From positions 1 to 37,168 of the forward strand of contig NZ_QLLT01000045.1 of NCBI RefSeq assembly GCF_003259315.1: 37,168 bases of DNA, read 5' to 3'. The notes beneath the pieces were generated by a model. That model saw only the letters and a program-made list of their open reading frames with translations. It searched no databases and was not told the DNA's origin. The DNA is from Kitasatospora sp. SolWspMP-SS2h. Lineage in GTDB: Bacteria > Actinomycetota > Actinomycetes > Streptomycetales > Streptomycetaceae. Positions 22,798 through 30,910 of the stretch are shown here, in pieces. A program made the position numbers and the translations under genes. Each line of letters starts with the position of its first letter. Positions within the stretch are counted from its first letter, which is position 1.

Positions 22798-23744
22798 CCG
22801 TTGGCCTGCTCGTTCCGGGCCAGCCAGCGGCGGTAGAAGCTGGTGAAGACGACCAGGATCGACAGCAGCAGGATGCCGTAGGTCGCGGACTGCGCGTAGT
22901 CGGAGGGCTGTTGGCCGAAGCCGAGGCGGTAGGCCCAGGTGACCAGGATCTGCGCGTCGGGGGCGCCGGAGCCGAACAGCAGGAAGATGACCGCGAACTG
23001 GTTGAAGGTCCAGATCACGCCGAGCAGCACGACGGTGGAGGAGACGGTCCGCAGGCCGGGCAGGGTGACGTAGCGGAAGCGCTGCCAGGGGCTGGCGCCG
23101 TCCATCTCGGCGGCCTCGTACAGCTCGCTCGGGATCGACTGGAGCCCGCCGAGCAGCGAGATCATCATGAACGGCACGCCGACCCAGGTGTTGACCATGA
23201 TCGCGGCGGCCTTCTGCGCCAGCGGGTCGGAGAGCCAGGCCGGTTCGGGCAGGTGCAGGAAGGACAGCAGTCCGTTGACGGCGCCGCCGTCGGCGAGCAT
23301 CAGCCGCCAGGAGAAGACGGTGACGAAGGTCGGCACCGCCCAGGGCAGGATCAGCACCAGCCGGTACAGGCCGCGGCCGCGCATCTTCCGGTTGAGCAGC
23401 ATCGCCAGGGCCAGGCCGATGGTGTAGTGCAGGACGACGCAGATCGCGGTCCAGGCCACCGTCCAGATGAAGTGCGACCAGAAGCGGTCGTACGCGGTCG
23501 GCCCCCACAGCACGTCCGCGTAGTTGTCCAGCCCGACGAAGTCGAAGCTGTCGGGGATGTGGTTGACGCCGATCTGCCGGCCGACGTTGAGGCTGGTGGC
23601 GTTGGTCAGGGTCAGGTAGATGCCGCGCACCAGCGGGTAGCCGACCAGCACCCCCAGGACGATCACGACCGGCGCGATCATCGCGTAGGCGTACCAGTAC
23701 TTCGAGTACGACAGCCTGATGCGCTGTACGACCGCAACTGCCAT
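22794..23744 (-). CDS. malF: Maltose/maltodextrin ABC transporter permease
   Basis: 316 aa with six predicted membrane segments, the first at about 18-40 (YAYAMIAPVVIVLGVLVGYPL). The EAA loop EAAEMDGASPWQRFRYVTLP is intact. It lacks the extra periplasmic domain found in E. coli MalF, as is normal for actinobacteria. Its gene overlaps malG by ATGA and follows malE by 106 bases, which contain a hairpin. It pairs with MalG. The ATPase is not encoded in this operon. Confidence 0.9.
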   Translation of the reverse strand: MAVAVVQRIRLSYSKYWYAYAMIAPVVIVLGVLVGYPLVRGIYLTLTNATSLNVGRQIGVNHIPDSFDFVGLDNYADVLWGPTAYDRFWSHFIWTVAWTAICVVLHYTIGLALAMLLNRKMRGRGLYRLVLILPWAVPTFVTVFSWRLMLADGGAVNGLLSFLHLPEPAWLSDPLAQKAAAIMVNTWVGVPFMMISLLGGLQSIPSELYEAAEMDGASPWQRFRYVTLPGLRTVSSTVVLLGVIWTFNQFAVIFLLFGSGAPDAQILVTWAYRLGFGQQPSDYAQSATYGILLLSILVVFTSFYRRWLARNEQANG

Positions 23745-23808
23745 GGGTTGACACCTTCTCCGGGAGGTCCGCCGCCTGCCTCGGCGACTGCTGGGGGGCT
23801 GGACGGGT

Positions 23809-23842
23809 CCGCCCGGCCCACCGTCAGGTGTGGGCCGGGCGG
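23809..23842 (-). promoter_or_regulatory. Hairpin between malE and malF
   Basis: A perfect 12-bp inverted repeat (23809-23820 with 23831-23842) with a ten-base loop begins eight bases after the malE stop. Such hairpins stabilise the upstream mRNA or partially terminate transcription. This would give excess binding protein over permease, as in many sugar ABC operons. Confidence 0.65.
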
Positions 23843-23850
23843 CCGATCTC

Positions 23851-25134
23851 TTACTTGGTGAAGTCCGGGAGGAGCTTCGCGTAGTCGGTGGCGGTGGCGT
23901 CCAGGCCGGCCTTGGTGTCGCTCTGGTCCTGGACGATCTTGCCGAGGTTGGTGCCGAAGGAGCCGAACAGCGAGGCGTACTCGGGCAGTTCGGGGCGCGG
24001 CTGGGCGGAGGGCAGGATCGCCTGGAAGTCCGCGATGCCGGGGTTGGCCTTGACCTCGGCGGTGTAGGCGTCGCTGCGGGTGGGCAGGGTGCCGTTCTTC
24101 AGCGCGAGGAAGGTCTGGCTCTCGGCGGAGGTGAGGAACGCGGCGAGCTTCTCGGCGGCGGCCTTGTGGGCGGCGTCGGAGCCGGCGTAGACGGAGACGT
24201 TGTGGCCGCCGGTGGGGGCGCCGCCCTTGCCGGTGGAGCCGTTCGGGACGGCGGCGATGCCGAGGTTCTTCGGGTCGGCGAACGCGGCGCCCTTGTAGAC
24301 GTTGGTGACCTCCCACGGGCCCTGGATGATCGCCGCGACCTTGCCGCTGTTGAAGGCGTCCATCATGTGCGCGTAGGCGTCGGTGGTGACGTCGGCCTTG
24401 ACCGTGCCGGGCGAGGTGAACATCGACTTGTAGGTGTCGACCGCCTTGACGGCCTCGGCCGAGTTGACGGTGATCTTCTTGCCGGCGGCGTCCACCATGT
24501 TGGTGCCCTCGCCGTACAGGAACGGCATCGCGTAGTAGCCGTCCGCGGCCTTCAGCCAGAAGCCGTCGACGCCGGCCTTCTCCTTCAGCTGGGCGGCGTC
24601 GGCCTTGAGCTCGTCCCAGGTGGTGGGGGCGGCGGTGATGCCGGCCTTGGCGAAGAGCTCCTTGTTGTACATCAGGGCCAGGGTGTCGGTGACCAGCGGG
24701 ACGCCGTAGACCTTGCCCGAGTACGTGGCCTGCTTGATCAGCGAGGGCTGGAAGACGGAGGCGTCGGTCAGCGCGGGGGTGCCGTCCAGCGGCTCCAGGT
24801 AGCCGGCCTTGGCGAAGGCGGAGGTCCAGCCGACCTCGGAGCGGAAGACGTCCGGGGCGCCCTTGGCGCCCATCGCGGTCTGCAGCTTGTTCTGCGCGGT
24901 GTCGAACGGCACGTTGACGAAGTTGACCTTGACGTTCGGGTTCGCGGCCTCGAACTTCTTGACCAGTTCCTGGTAGTTCGGCGCCTCGTTGGTGGCGTTC
25001 GAGGTGTCCCAGTAGGTGAGGGTGACCGGTCCGCCGTCGCCCTTGGCGTCCGAGCCGGAGCCGCTGCTGCCACAGGCCGCCATGGTGACTGCGAGAGCCG
25101 CAACGAGAGCGGAGGCCGCGATGCCACGCCGCAT
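23851..25134 (-). CDS. malE: Maltose/maltodextrin-binding lipoprotein
   Basis: 427 aa substrate-binding protein of the extracellular solute-binding family 1. The lipoprotein signal MRRGIAASALVAALAVTMAA ends at lipobox Cys21. The mature part contains typical family-1 segments (VTLTYWDTSNATNEAPNYQELVKKFEAANPNVKVNFVNVPFDTAQNKLQTA, PDVFRSEVGWTSAFAKAGYLEPLD, VAAIIQGPWEVTNVYKG). The ATG at 25134 is preceded by AAGGAG. It is the first gene of the operon, with a MalR-type palindrome upstream. It captures maltose or maltodextrin for import through MalFG. Confidence 0.9.
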   Translation of the reverse strand: MRRGIAASALVAALAVTMAACGSSGSGSDAKGDGGPVTLTYWDTSNATNEAPNYQELVKKFEAANPNVKVNFVNVPFDTAQNKLQTAMGAKGAPDVFRSEVGWTSAFAKAGYLEPLDGTPALTDASVFQPSLIKQATYSGKVYGVPLVTDTLALMYNKELFAKAGITAAPTTWDELKADAAQLKEKAGVDGFWLKAADGYYAMPFLYGEGTNMVDAAGKKITVNSAEAVKAVDTYKSMFTSPGTVKADVTTDAYAHMMDAFNSGKVAAIIQGPWEVTNVYKGAAFADPKNLGIAAVPNGSTGKGGAPTGGHNVSVYAGSDAAHKAAAEKLAAFLTSAESQTFLALKNGTLPTRSDAYTAEVKANPGIADFQAILPSAQPRPELPEYASLFGSFGTNLGKIVQDQSDTKAGLDATATDYAKLLPDFTK

Positions 25135-25235
25135 GGAAACTCCTTGAAAGGTGGGGGTGCCCGAGAGGGAGGAGGACCGCGCATAATGGCTGTCCCGAGC
25201 CGACTGCGCCGTTGCGGCCGTCGGGCTTGAGCAGG

Positions 25236-25290
25236 AACGTAACAGCGCAGCAACCGGGACTGAAAGTCCTTGCAGCAAATTTCTGCAAGG
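25236..25290 (-). promoter_or_regulatory. malE promoter and MalR-type operator
   Basis: The inverted repeat CCTTGCAG-N7-CTGCAAGG (25268-25290) matches the known Streptomyces MalR recognition half-site CTTGCAG. On the minus strand a TTTCAG (25265-25260) and TACGTT (25241-25236) pair, 18 bp apart, forms a plausible promoter immediately downstream of the operator. The leader to the malE ATG is about 95 nt. Confidence 0.8.
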
Positions 25291-25398
25291 CGGCGGAGAT
25301 CGTTACGTCCACGTGTCCTTGGAGTTGCCGCCGCGCGCCTTGACCATCCGTCGCCTTGCGGAAACTCCTTGCGGTCGACCGGCCCCGGATCAGCCGAA

Positions 25399-25431
25399 GA
25401 GGCCCCCGGGAGCAGCGCTCCCGGGGGCCTC
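25399..25431 (-). terminator. Terminator after galM
   Basis: A perfect 15-bp stem (25399-25413 with 25417-25431) with a three-base loop begins 16 bases after the galM stop. It separates galM from the mal operon, which lies downstream on the same strand and has its own promoter. Confidence 0.88.
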
Positions 25432-25447
25432 GGCGAGGCTCGGCCGG

Positions 25448-26518
25448 TCAGCCGTCGGTGCCCAGCCGCAGCACCGTGGTCGAGCGGAACTCCTGCCCCG
25501 GCCGCAGCTCGGTCGACGGGTAGGACGGCTGGTGCGGCGAGTCCGGGTGGTGCTGGGTCTCCAGCGCCACCCCGGCGTACGGGCCGTAGGCCGTCCCGGA
25601 CGGGCCGGTGACCGAGCCGTCGAAGCCGTTCGCGGTGTACACCTGGAGGCCCGGCTCGGTGGTCAGCACCTCCAGGGTCCGCCCGCTGCCCGGGTCCGCC
25701 AGCAGCGCGGCCCGCACCGGCGGCCCGTCCGCGGGGCGCTCGCGCAGCACCCAGTTGTGGTCGTAGCCGCGGGAGGACTTCAGCTGCGGGTGCTCCTCGG
25801 CGATGCCCGCGCCGATCGGCCGGGCGGTGGTGAAGTCGAACGGGGTGCCCGCCACCGGCTCGTACGGGCCGTACGGGATCTGCCGCTCGTCCACCGGCGT
25901 GTACGCGTCCGCGTCGAGGGTCAGCAGGTGGCCCAGCACGTCGCCGCGGCCCTCGCCGGCCAGGTTGACGTAGGCGTGGTTGGTCAGGTTGACCACCGTC
26001 GGCTTGGTGGTCACCGCCCGGTAGGAGATCGCCAGCTCGGAGCCGGCGAGCGTGAAGTCGACCCGGACGTCCAGCGCGCCCGGGAAGCCCTGGTCGCCGT
26101 CGGGCGAGTGCAGGTGCATCCGCACCCCGCCGGGGATCTCCTCGGCGTCCCACACCCGGTGCGCGAAGGAGTCGGGGCCGCCGTGCAGGGTCACGCCGCC
26201 GCCGGTGGGCAGCAGCGGGTGGTCCTCGCCGTCGACGGTGATCCGGCTGTCCGCGATCCGGTTGGCGTACCGGCCGACGGTGGCCCCGTAGTGCTTGGCC
26301 GGGCCGAGCAGGGTGCGCACGTCCCGGCTGGTGAGCAGCAGTTGGGCCGGGTTGCCGGAGCGGTCCGGGGCGGTCAGGGTGTGCAGCGCGGCGCCGAGGG
26401 TGATGACGGTCGCCTCGACCGGGCCGGACCGCAGCGTCCAGCGCTCCAGCCCCATCCCGGCGCCGGAGTGGTCGTACGGTGCCCGGTGCACCTCGGTGGG
26501 CGCGGCCGACGCGGTCAT
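25448..26518 (-). CDS. galM: Aldose 1-epimerase (mutarotase)
   Basis: 356 aa, full-length galactose mutarotase. Recognisable motifs are VGRYANRIADSRI (substrate loop), TLHGGPDSFAHRVWD with the conserved His, TTKPTVVNLTNHAYVNLAGEG with the catalytic His, and VALETQHHPDSPHQPSYPSTELRPGQ with the catalytic Glu. It interconverts alpha and beta forms of glucose or galactose, which fits its position beside the maltose operon, because alpha-glucosidase releases alpha-glucose. The ATG at 26518 has GAGGAG upstream. A terminator separates it from malE. Confidence 0.92.
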   Translation of the reverse strand: MTASAAPTEVHRAPYDHSGAGMGLERWTLRSGPVEATVITLGAALHTLTAPDRSGNPAQLLLTSRDVRTLLGPAKHYGATVGRYANRIADSRITVDGEDHPLLPTGGGVTLHGGPDSFAHRVWDAEEIPGGVRMHLHSPDGDQGFPGALDVRVDFTLAGSELAISYRAVTTKPTVVNLTNHAYVNLAGEGRGDVLGHLLTLDADAYTPVDERQIPYGPYEPVAGTPFDFTTARPIGAGIAEEHPQLKSSRGYDHNWVLRERPADGPPVRAALLADPGSGRTLEVLTTEPGLQVYTANGFDGSVTGPSGTAYGPYAGVALETQHHPDSPHQPSYPSTELRPGQEFRSTTVLRLGTDG

Positions 26519-26621
26519 GGGACTGCTCCTCAGTTCGTGATCACCCTGCCGGGTCAGCGTAGCCCGACCCGGCGCGCGGACCGGCGACCCGCCCCGCGCG
26601 CCGACAGGATCGGCCGAACCG

Positions 26622-29576
26622 TCAGTCGGACTGCCCCGGGCCGTCGGCGGGCAGCCCGAGCGCGTCCGCGAGCCCCTCCGGGCCGGTGCCGAGCTTGCGG
26701 TGCACGGCGGCCAGCCGCTGCTTGACGATCCCCAGCGGGAGGCCCAGCTCCTCGGCGATCCGCTGCGGCGGCAGCGGCCGGACCGCGAGCCGGGCCACCT
26801 CCAGCTCGTGCGGGTTGAGGGTGTCCTTGGCCGGGGCCAGCGGACGGCTCGGCTGCAGCCCGGCCGAGGAGAGCACGTTGCGGGCCCGCACCTCCAGCCC
26901 GTCCGCGCCGCAGTGCTTGGCCAGCTCCATGCCCTGGTACAGGTGTTCCGCGGCCTCCAGGCTGCGGCCGACCTGCACCAGCGCCGCGCCCAGGTCGACC
27001 AGGGCGTGCGCGTGCTCGTAGCCGGCCGGGGAGCGGCCCAGCCAGCCGACCGCCTCCTGGAGCAGCTCGACGGCGTGCGCGCCCTCCCAGACGCTGGCGG
27101 CCAGCCGCAGCGCGGTGCCGATCGCGGACGGCGAACCGGAGACCTTGGCCCGCTCCACCGCGTCCTCGCCGTTCTTCCGGGCGGACGGCAGGTCCTGGTG
27201 CGCCATCGCCACCGCCAGGTAGCCGGCCCACGGGGCGTGCACGGTGGAGCGCCAGCCGCGCTTGTCCAGCCGGGTGCCGGTCTCGGCGAGCACCTCGACG
27301 GCCATCCCGTAGTCGCCGCGCGAGATCAGCAGCTTGCCGTAGATGGTGGCCACGTCGGGCAGCAGCAGCGCGGTCTGGTGGTAGGGCGGCAGGAAGCGGT
27401 ACTTGACCGCGATCTCCCACGCCTCGTGGTCGCGGCCGCGGGCCAGCAGGGTGTCGATCAGCGCGCCGACCAGGTTCCAGGTCAGCGGCAGGCCGGCGCC
27501 CATCCGGTCGGCGATCCGCAGGCCCCGGCGCAGGAAGTCCTCGGCCTCCGGGAGGAAGCCGCGGCGCAGCCGGGCGTAGCCCATCAGGAAGTAGGCGAAG
27601 CCCCGGTGCGCGCCGCTCCACCCGGCGATCTCGAACTCCAGGATGGCGGAGCTGAACAGCTTCTCGGCGCGGGCGAGTTCGTCGTTGTAGGCGAAGCACA
27701 GGCCGAGCAGCGCGGGCAGTTCGAAGTTCCAGGTGGTGTTGGTCCAGCCGAGGCCGCGCGGCAGCCGGCCGTCGACCAGGGCGTCCTCGGCGGCCCGCAG
27801 CGCCTCGGTGGCGTTGCCGCCCTGGAGCGTGAGGTCCCAGGCGTACAGCGCGCGGACCGGGCGGGCCACCTCGCTGTCCGGGTCGACCTCGGCGACCAGC
27901 CGGCGGACCCGCGCGGCGCGCCCGGGGCCGTCCGCCTCGTCGCGTTGCAGGGCGGTGTAGAGCAGGTGGGCGACCAGCAGCCGGACCCGGCCGGGGCCCT
28001 CGGGGGCGCGCTCGGACTCGTCCAGGCAGAGCGCGGCGGCCGCGCTCAGGTCGCCGCCGTGGGCGATCACCTCGGAGAGCCGGAACACCGCCTCGACCCG
28101 CAGGTCGGGGCTGAGGCCGTCCTCCATGTCGATGGCGCGGCGCAGTTGGTTGGCGGTGGCGCCGGGGTCGGTGAGCAGGCTGGCGCAGGCCAGCTCGTAC
28201 AGCACCTCGGCCTGGTCCTCCTCGTCCGGCGGCTCGTTCAGGGCGCGCTCCAGACAGCGGCGGGCGGCCTCGGGGGCGCCGATGGCCAGGTTCTCGGCGG
28301 CGGCCCGGCGCAGTTTGCGCACGATGACGTCGTCGCCCTCGCCGGGGTGGGTCTCCAGCAGGTGGCGGGAGGAGGAGAGCAGCGAGCCGCCGCTGTTCTC
28401 GATCGCGGTGGCGGCCATGCCGTGCATCCCGGTGCGGACGGCGGGCGGGATCGACTGGTAGATCGAGGTGGCGATCAGCGGGTGGACGAACTCCAGCCTG
28501 CCGTTGGGCTGGCTGGTGAGGACCCGCATCCGGCGCAGCACCTGGATCGACTCGGCGGCCTGCGCCGGGCCCTGCCCGCAGATCGTGGCGGCCAGCTCCT
28601 CCTTGATCTCGGTGCCGAGCAGCGCGGCGGCCCAGGCGAAGCGCAGCACGGTGGTGCCGAGCTTGTCGAGCCAGTAGTCCCGGCCCTCGCCGCGGGCGGC
28701 CGCGGCCAGGTCGCGCAGCCGGGGCGAGTTCTCCTCGACCGGTTCCAGGTTCTGGTCGCGGACCTCGCGCAGCAGCGCCACCGTGTCGTACGGGGCGCCG
28801 GCGGTGACCGCCCAGACCTGGCGGCAGAACGCGTCGTCGGCCTCGGCGAACTCGCCGTGCACGATGGCGGCCACCGAGACCGGGTTGAGCGGCAGCAACT
28901 CGTGCTTGCGGGCGGCCCGTTCGTGGATCTGCTGGGCCAGCGCGCGGGCCTCGTCCTCGAACTCGTGCCGGTAGGCGAAGACCAGCAGCACGGGCAGTTC
29001 GCGGGCGCGCACCGCGAAGGACGCCAGCCAGGTCAGCGACTCCTGGTCGACGGCGTGCAGGTCGTCGACGATCACCACCAGCGGGGCGCGCCGGGGCGCG
29101 AGCTGGGTGATGACGAAGTCCAGTCCGTCGCGGACGCTCTGCGGGTCGATCCGCTCGACCTCGTCGGACGGCGGGGCCAGTCCGATGGCCGGCGCGACGA
29201 TGTTGTGCCAGCTGCCGAACACCTCCTCGACCTCGTCCTCGTCCAGGTCGCTGAGCACCGGCAGGAGCAGTTGCCGCAGCACCCGGAACGGCTCCCGGCG
29301 CTGGCGCTCGCTGCCCCGGGCGAACAGCACGGTCGAGTCCTGGCGGGCACCGGCGATCCGGCGGACCTGCTCCAGCATCGAGGTCTTGCCGATGCCGGGC
29401 GAGCCGGAGAAGACCAGCAGTTCGCCGATCTTCAGGCCGCCCGCGGCGAATTCGCGGCACAGCCTGTCCACGGCCTGATCGACGGAACGCAGTTCCTGAT
29501 CGCGTTCCCAAAGCCGCTGACCGACCGCGCCCGCGGCGGCCTCCCACTCCTGCGGCCCGTTCTGCTCTTCGGCCAC
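26622..29576 (-). CDS. LAL-type (MalT-like) ATPase transcriptional regulator
   Basis: 984 aa. The N-terminal STAND/AAA ATPase has Walker A GSPGIGKT (58-65) and Walker B LVVIVDD (166-172). The central region (about 400-900) is rich in Ala/Leu helical hairpins of tetratricopeptide type. The C-terminus carries a LuxR helix-turn-helix at about 925-975: LNPHELEVARLAVRPLPPQRIAEELGLPLGIVKQRLAAVHRKLG. It departs from consensus in the turn (VRPLPP) and at the position that is usually His (VKQR). Such large regulators are often pathway-specific activators in actinomycetes. The GTG start at 29576 has GGAGGGAC upstream. It is divergent from a terpene synthase-like gene, which it may control. A promoter TGGTAA-16-TATACC lies at 29712-29685 on the minus strand. 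Confidence 0.87.
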   Translation of the reverse strand: MAEEQNGPQEWEAAAGAVGQRLWERDQELRSVDQAVDRLCREFAAGGLKIGELLVFSGSPGIGKTSMLEQVRRIAGARQDSTVLFARGSERQRREPFRVLRQLLLPVLSDLDEDEVEEVFGSWHNIVAPAIGLAPPSDEVERIDPQSVRDGLDFVITQLAPRRAPLVVIVDDLHAVDQESLTWLASFAVRARELPVLLVFAYRHEFEDEARALAQQIHERAARKHELLPLNPVSVAAIVHGEFAEADDAFCRQVWAVTAGAPYDTVALLREVRDQNLEPVEENSPRLRDLAAAARGEGRDYWLDKLGTTVLRFAWAAALLGTEIKEELAATICGQGPAQAAESIQVLRRMRVLTSQPNGRLEFVHPLIATSIYQSIPPAVRTGMHGMAATAIENSGGSLLSSSRHLLETHPGEGDDVIVRKLRRAAAENLAIGAPEAARRCLERALNEPPDEEDQAEVLYELACASLLTDPGATANQLRRAIDMEDGLSPDLRVEAVFRLSEVIAHGGDLSAAAALCLDESERAPEGPGRVRLLVAHLLYTALQRDEADGPGRAARVRRLVAEVDPDSEVARPVRALYAWDLTLQGGNATEALRAAEDALVDGRLPRGLGWTNTTWNFELPALLGLCFAYNDELARAEKLFSSAILEFEIAGWSGAHRGFAYFLMGYARLRRGFLPEAEDFLRRGLRIADRMGAGLPLTWNLVGALIDTLLARGRDHEAWEIAVKYRFLPPYHQTALLLPDVATIYGKLLISRGDYGMAVEVLAETGTRLDKRGWRSTVHAPWAGYLAVAMAHQDLPSARKNGEDAVERAKVSGSPSAIGTALRLAASVWEGAHAVELLQEAVGWLGRSPAGYEHAHALVDLGAALVQVGRSLEAAEHLYQGMELAKHCGADGLEVRARNVLSSAGLQPSRPLAPAKDTLNPHELEVARLAVRPLPPQRIAEELGLPLGIVKQRLAAVHRKLGTGPEGLADALGLPADGPGQSD

Positions 29577-29684
29577 GTCCGTCCCTCCGCCTCGCCGTCC
29601 GGCACTCCGTTCCCGACCTTAGCGCCGTCGCGGGCCGCGCGGGCGGCGTTCGTGCAGGCAGCGGCACCTGACGCAGGGTTAGAC

Positions 29685-29745
29685 GGTATAGGCCGGGGCA
29701 AATCCCTTACCAGCCATGACATCTGACGATCCGATCGGATAACTT
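29685..29745. promoter_or_regulatory. Divergent promoters of the LAL regulator and terpene synthase-like gene
   Basis: Minus strand: TGGTAA (29712-29707), a 16-bp spacer and TATACC (29690-29685) for the regulator. Plus strand: ATGACA (29716-29721, five of six matches to the -35) and TAACTT (29740-29745) or GATAAC (29738-29743) for the synthase-like gene. The perfect 12-bp palindrome ATCCGATCGGAT (29729-29740) fills the plus-strand spacer, a repressor-like position. Confidence 0.55.
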
Positions 29746-29847
29746 TCAGACCACAAAGGTGTAGTGGATCTTCGCCGGGGAAGGCCATCGCCGGGACCGC
29801 GCACCCTGATCAGCGGCGCACCGGAAACAGGCTGCACTGGAGACACG

Positions 29848-30891
29848 TTGGCTGCAATACCCCCGCTCTTCTGCCCCATCCCGTCCGGCCTGCACCCCGA
29901 TCACGAAGCCGTCGGCAAGAGCACCGAACTCTGGCTCGAAACGATGGGATTCGCCGCGGACGCGGAACGGCGGCGCCGTCTCCTCGCCATCGGCGCGCAC
30001 GAGTTCGTCTGCCGGATAGCCAAGGACGCGGACGGCACCACCGGGCTGGAACTGGTCTCGCAGTGGCTGTGCAGCATGCTCACGCTGGACGACGAGTGGG
30101 ACACCGGCAGGCTCAGCCGGGACCCCTCCCGTGTACTCACCATAGCAGCCACACTACTGGCTGTTATCAATTCGCCGAATTCCCATCCGGACGAGACCGA
30201 CCTCTACGTCGCCTCGGTGCGCGACGTGTTCGCCCGGGCCCGCGACTGGGCCCCCGCGCTGTCGGTCAAGCGCTGGGCGGACAGCCAGCTGGAGTCCTTC
30301 ATGGGCGCCGCCGCCATCGTCGCCTACCGCACCGAGCGCCGGCCGATGACGCTCTCCGAGTACCTGACCATCGGCCCGCTGGACCGCGGCAGCCGCTCCT
30401 GCATCGAGATCATCGAGGTCTGCGAGCGCACCGCCATCCCGCAGTCCCAGCTGGACTCGCCCCGGGTGCACGCGCTGACCGAGGCCGCCAAGTTCCTGGT
30501 GCTCGTCTCGGCCGACGTCTACTCCTTCCGCCGCGAGGACGACCACGGCGCGCTGGAGAGCAACATCGTGGACGCGCTCCAGCGGCACCTGGACTGCGGC
30601 CGGGAGCAGGCCCTGCTGGAGGCCGCCGCCCTGCACGACCGCACCATGTGCCTGTTCCTCCGCCTCGCCGACCGCACCTCCCGCCGGGCCGGGGCCGAAC
30701 TGCGGCGCTACATCCAGCAGTTGTCCAACATGGTGAGCGGGAACCTGGAGTGGGGGTTCACCTCCGCCCGCTACACCGAGCGCACCCCCGGGACGCTCCC
30801 GACCGCCGAACGCGCCGAACGGCCCGCCGACGGCCGGCTCACCCCGCCGCCCTACCCCGAGGTCGCCTGGTGGTGGGACCAGCTGTGGTGA
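29848..30891 (+). CDS. Terpene synthase-like protein with altered active-site residues
   Basis: 347 aa, length and fold pattern of bacterial class I terpene synthases. The metal motif DDEWD (81-85) fits DDxxD. The C-terminal Arg-Tyr pair is Arg308-Tyr309 (SARYTER). The NSE segment reads ADVYSFRRE (222-230): the Asn is replaced by Ala222, while Ser226 and Glu230 are kept. By alignment of the EYLTIGPLDRG segment with the usual EYLALRRxTGG, the pyrophosphate-sensor Arg corresponds to Gly176. Cyclisation activity is therefore uncertain. The TTG start at 29848 has GGAG six bases upstream and gives the usual short N-terminus; GTG 29764 is an alternative. Residues about 95-115 are encoded by a run of codons rare in this genome. 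It is divergent from a LAL regulator, with no prenyl or P450 genes nearby. Confidence 0.8.
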   Translation: MAAIPPLFCPIPSGLHPDHEAVGKSTELWLETMGFAADAERRRRLLAIGAHEFVCRIAKDADGTTGLELVSQWLCSMLTLDDEWDTGRLSRDPSRVLTIAATLLAVINSPNSHPDETDLYVASVRDVFARARDWAPALSVKRWADSQLESFMGAAAIVAYRTERRPMTLSEYLTIGPLDRGSRSCIEIIEVCERTAIPQSQLDSPRVHALTEAAKFLVLVSADVYSFRREDDHGALESNIVDALQRHLDCGREQALLEAAALHDRTMCLFLRLADRTSRRAGAELRRYIQQLSNMVSGNLEWGFTSARYTERTPGTLPTAERAERPADGRLTPPPYPEVAWWWDQLW

Positions 30892-30910
30892 CGGCCGGCC
30901 CCGACGGACC

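Larger units (their letters stand above)
25135..25447. other. malE upstream region and galM terminator
   Basis: Besides the malE promoter and operator, this stretch holds two CCTTGCGG copies (25354-25361 and 25367-25374), degenerate relatives of the MalR half-site, 13 bp apart. A GGAAACTCCTTG string occurs at both malE's ribosome binding site and around 25360. There is no gene. Confidence 0.5.
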
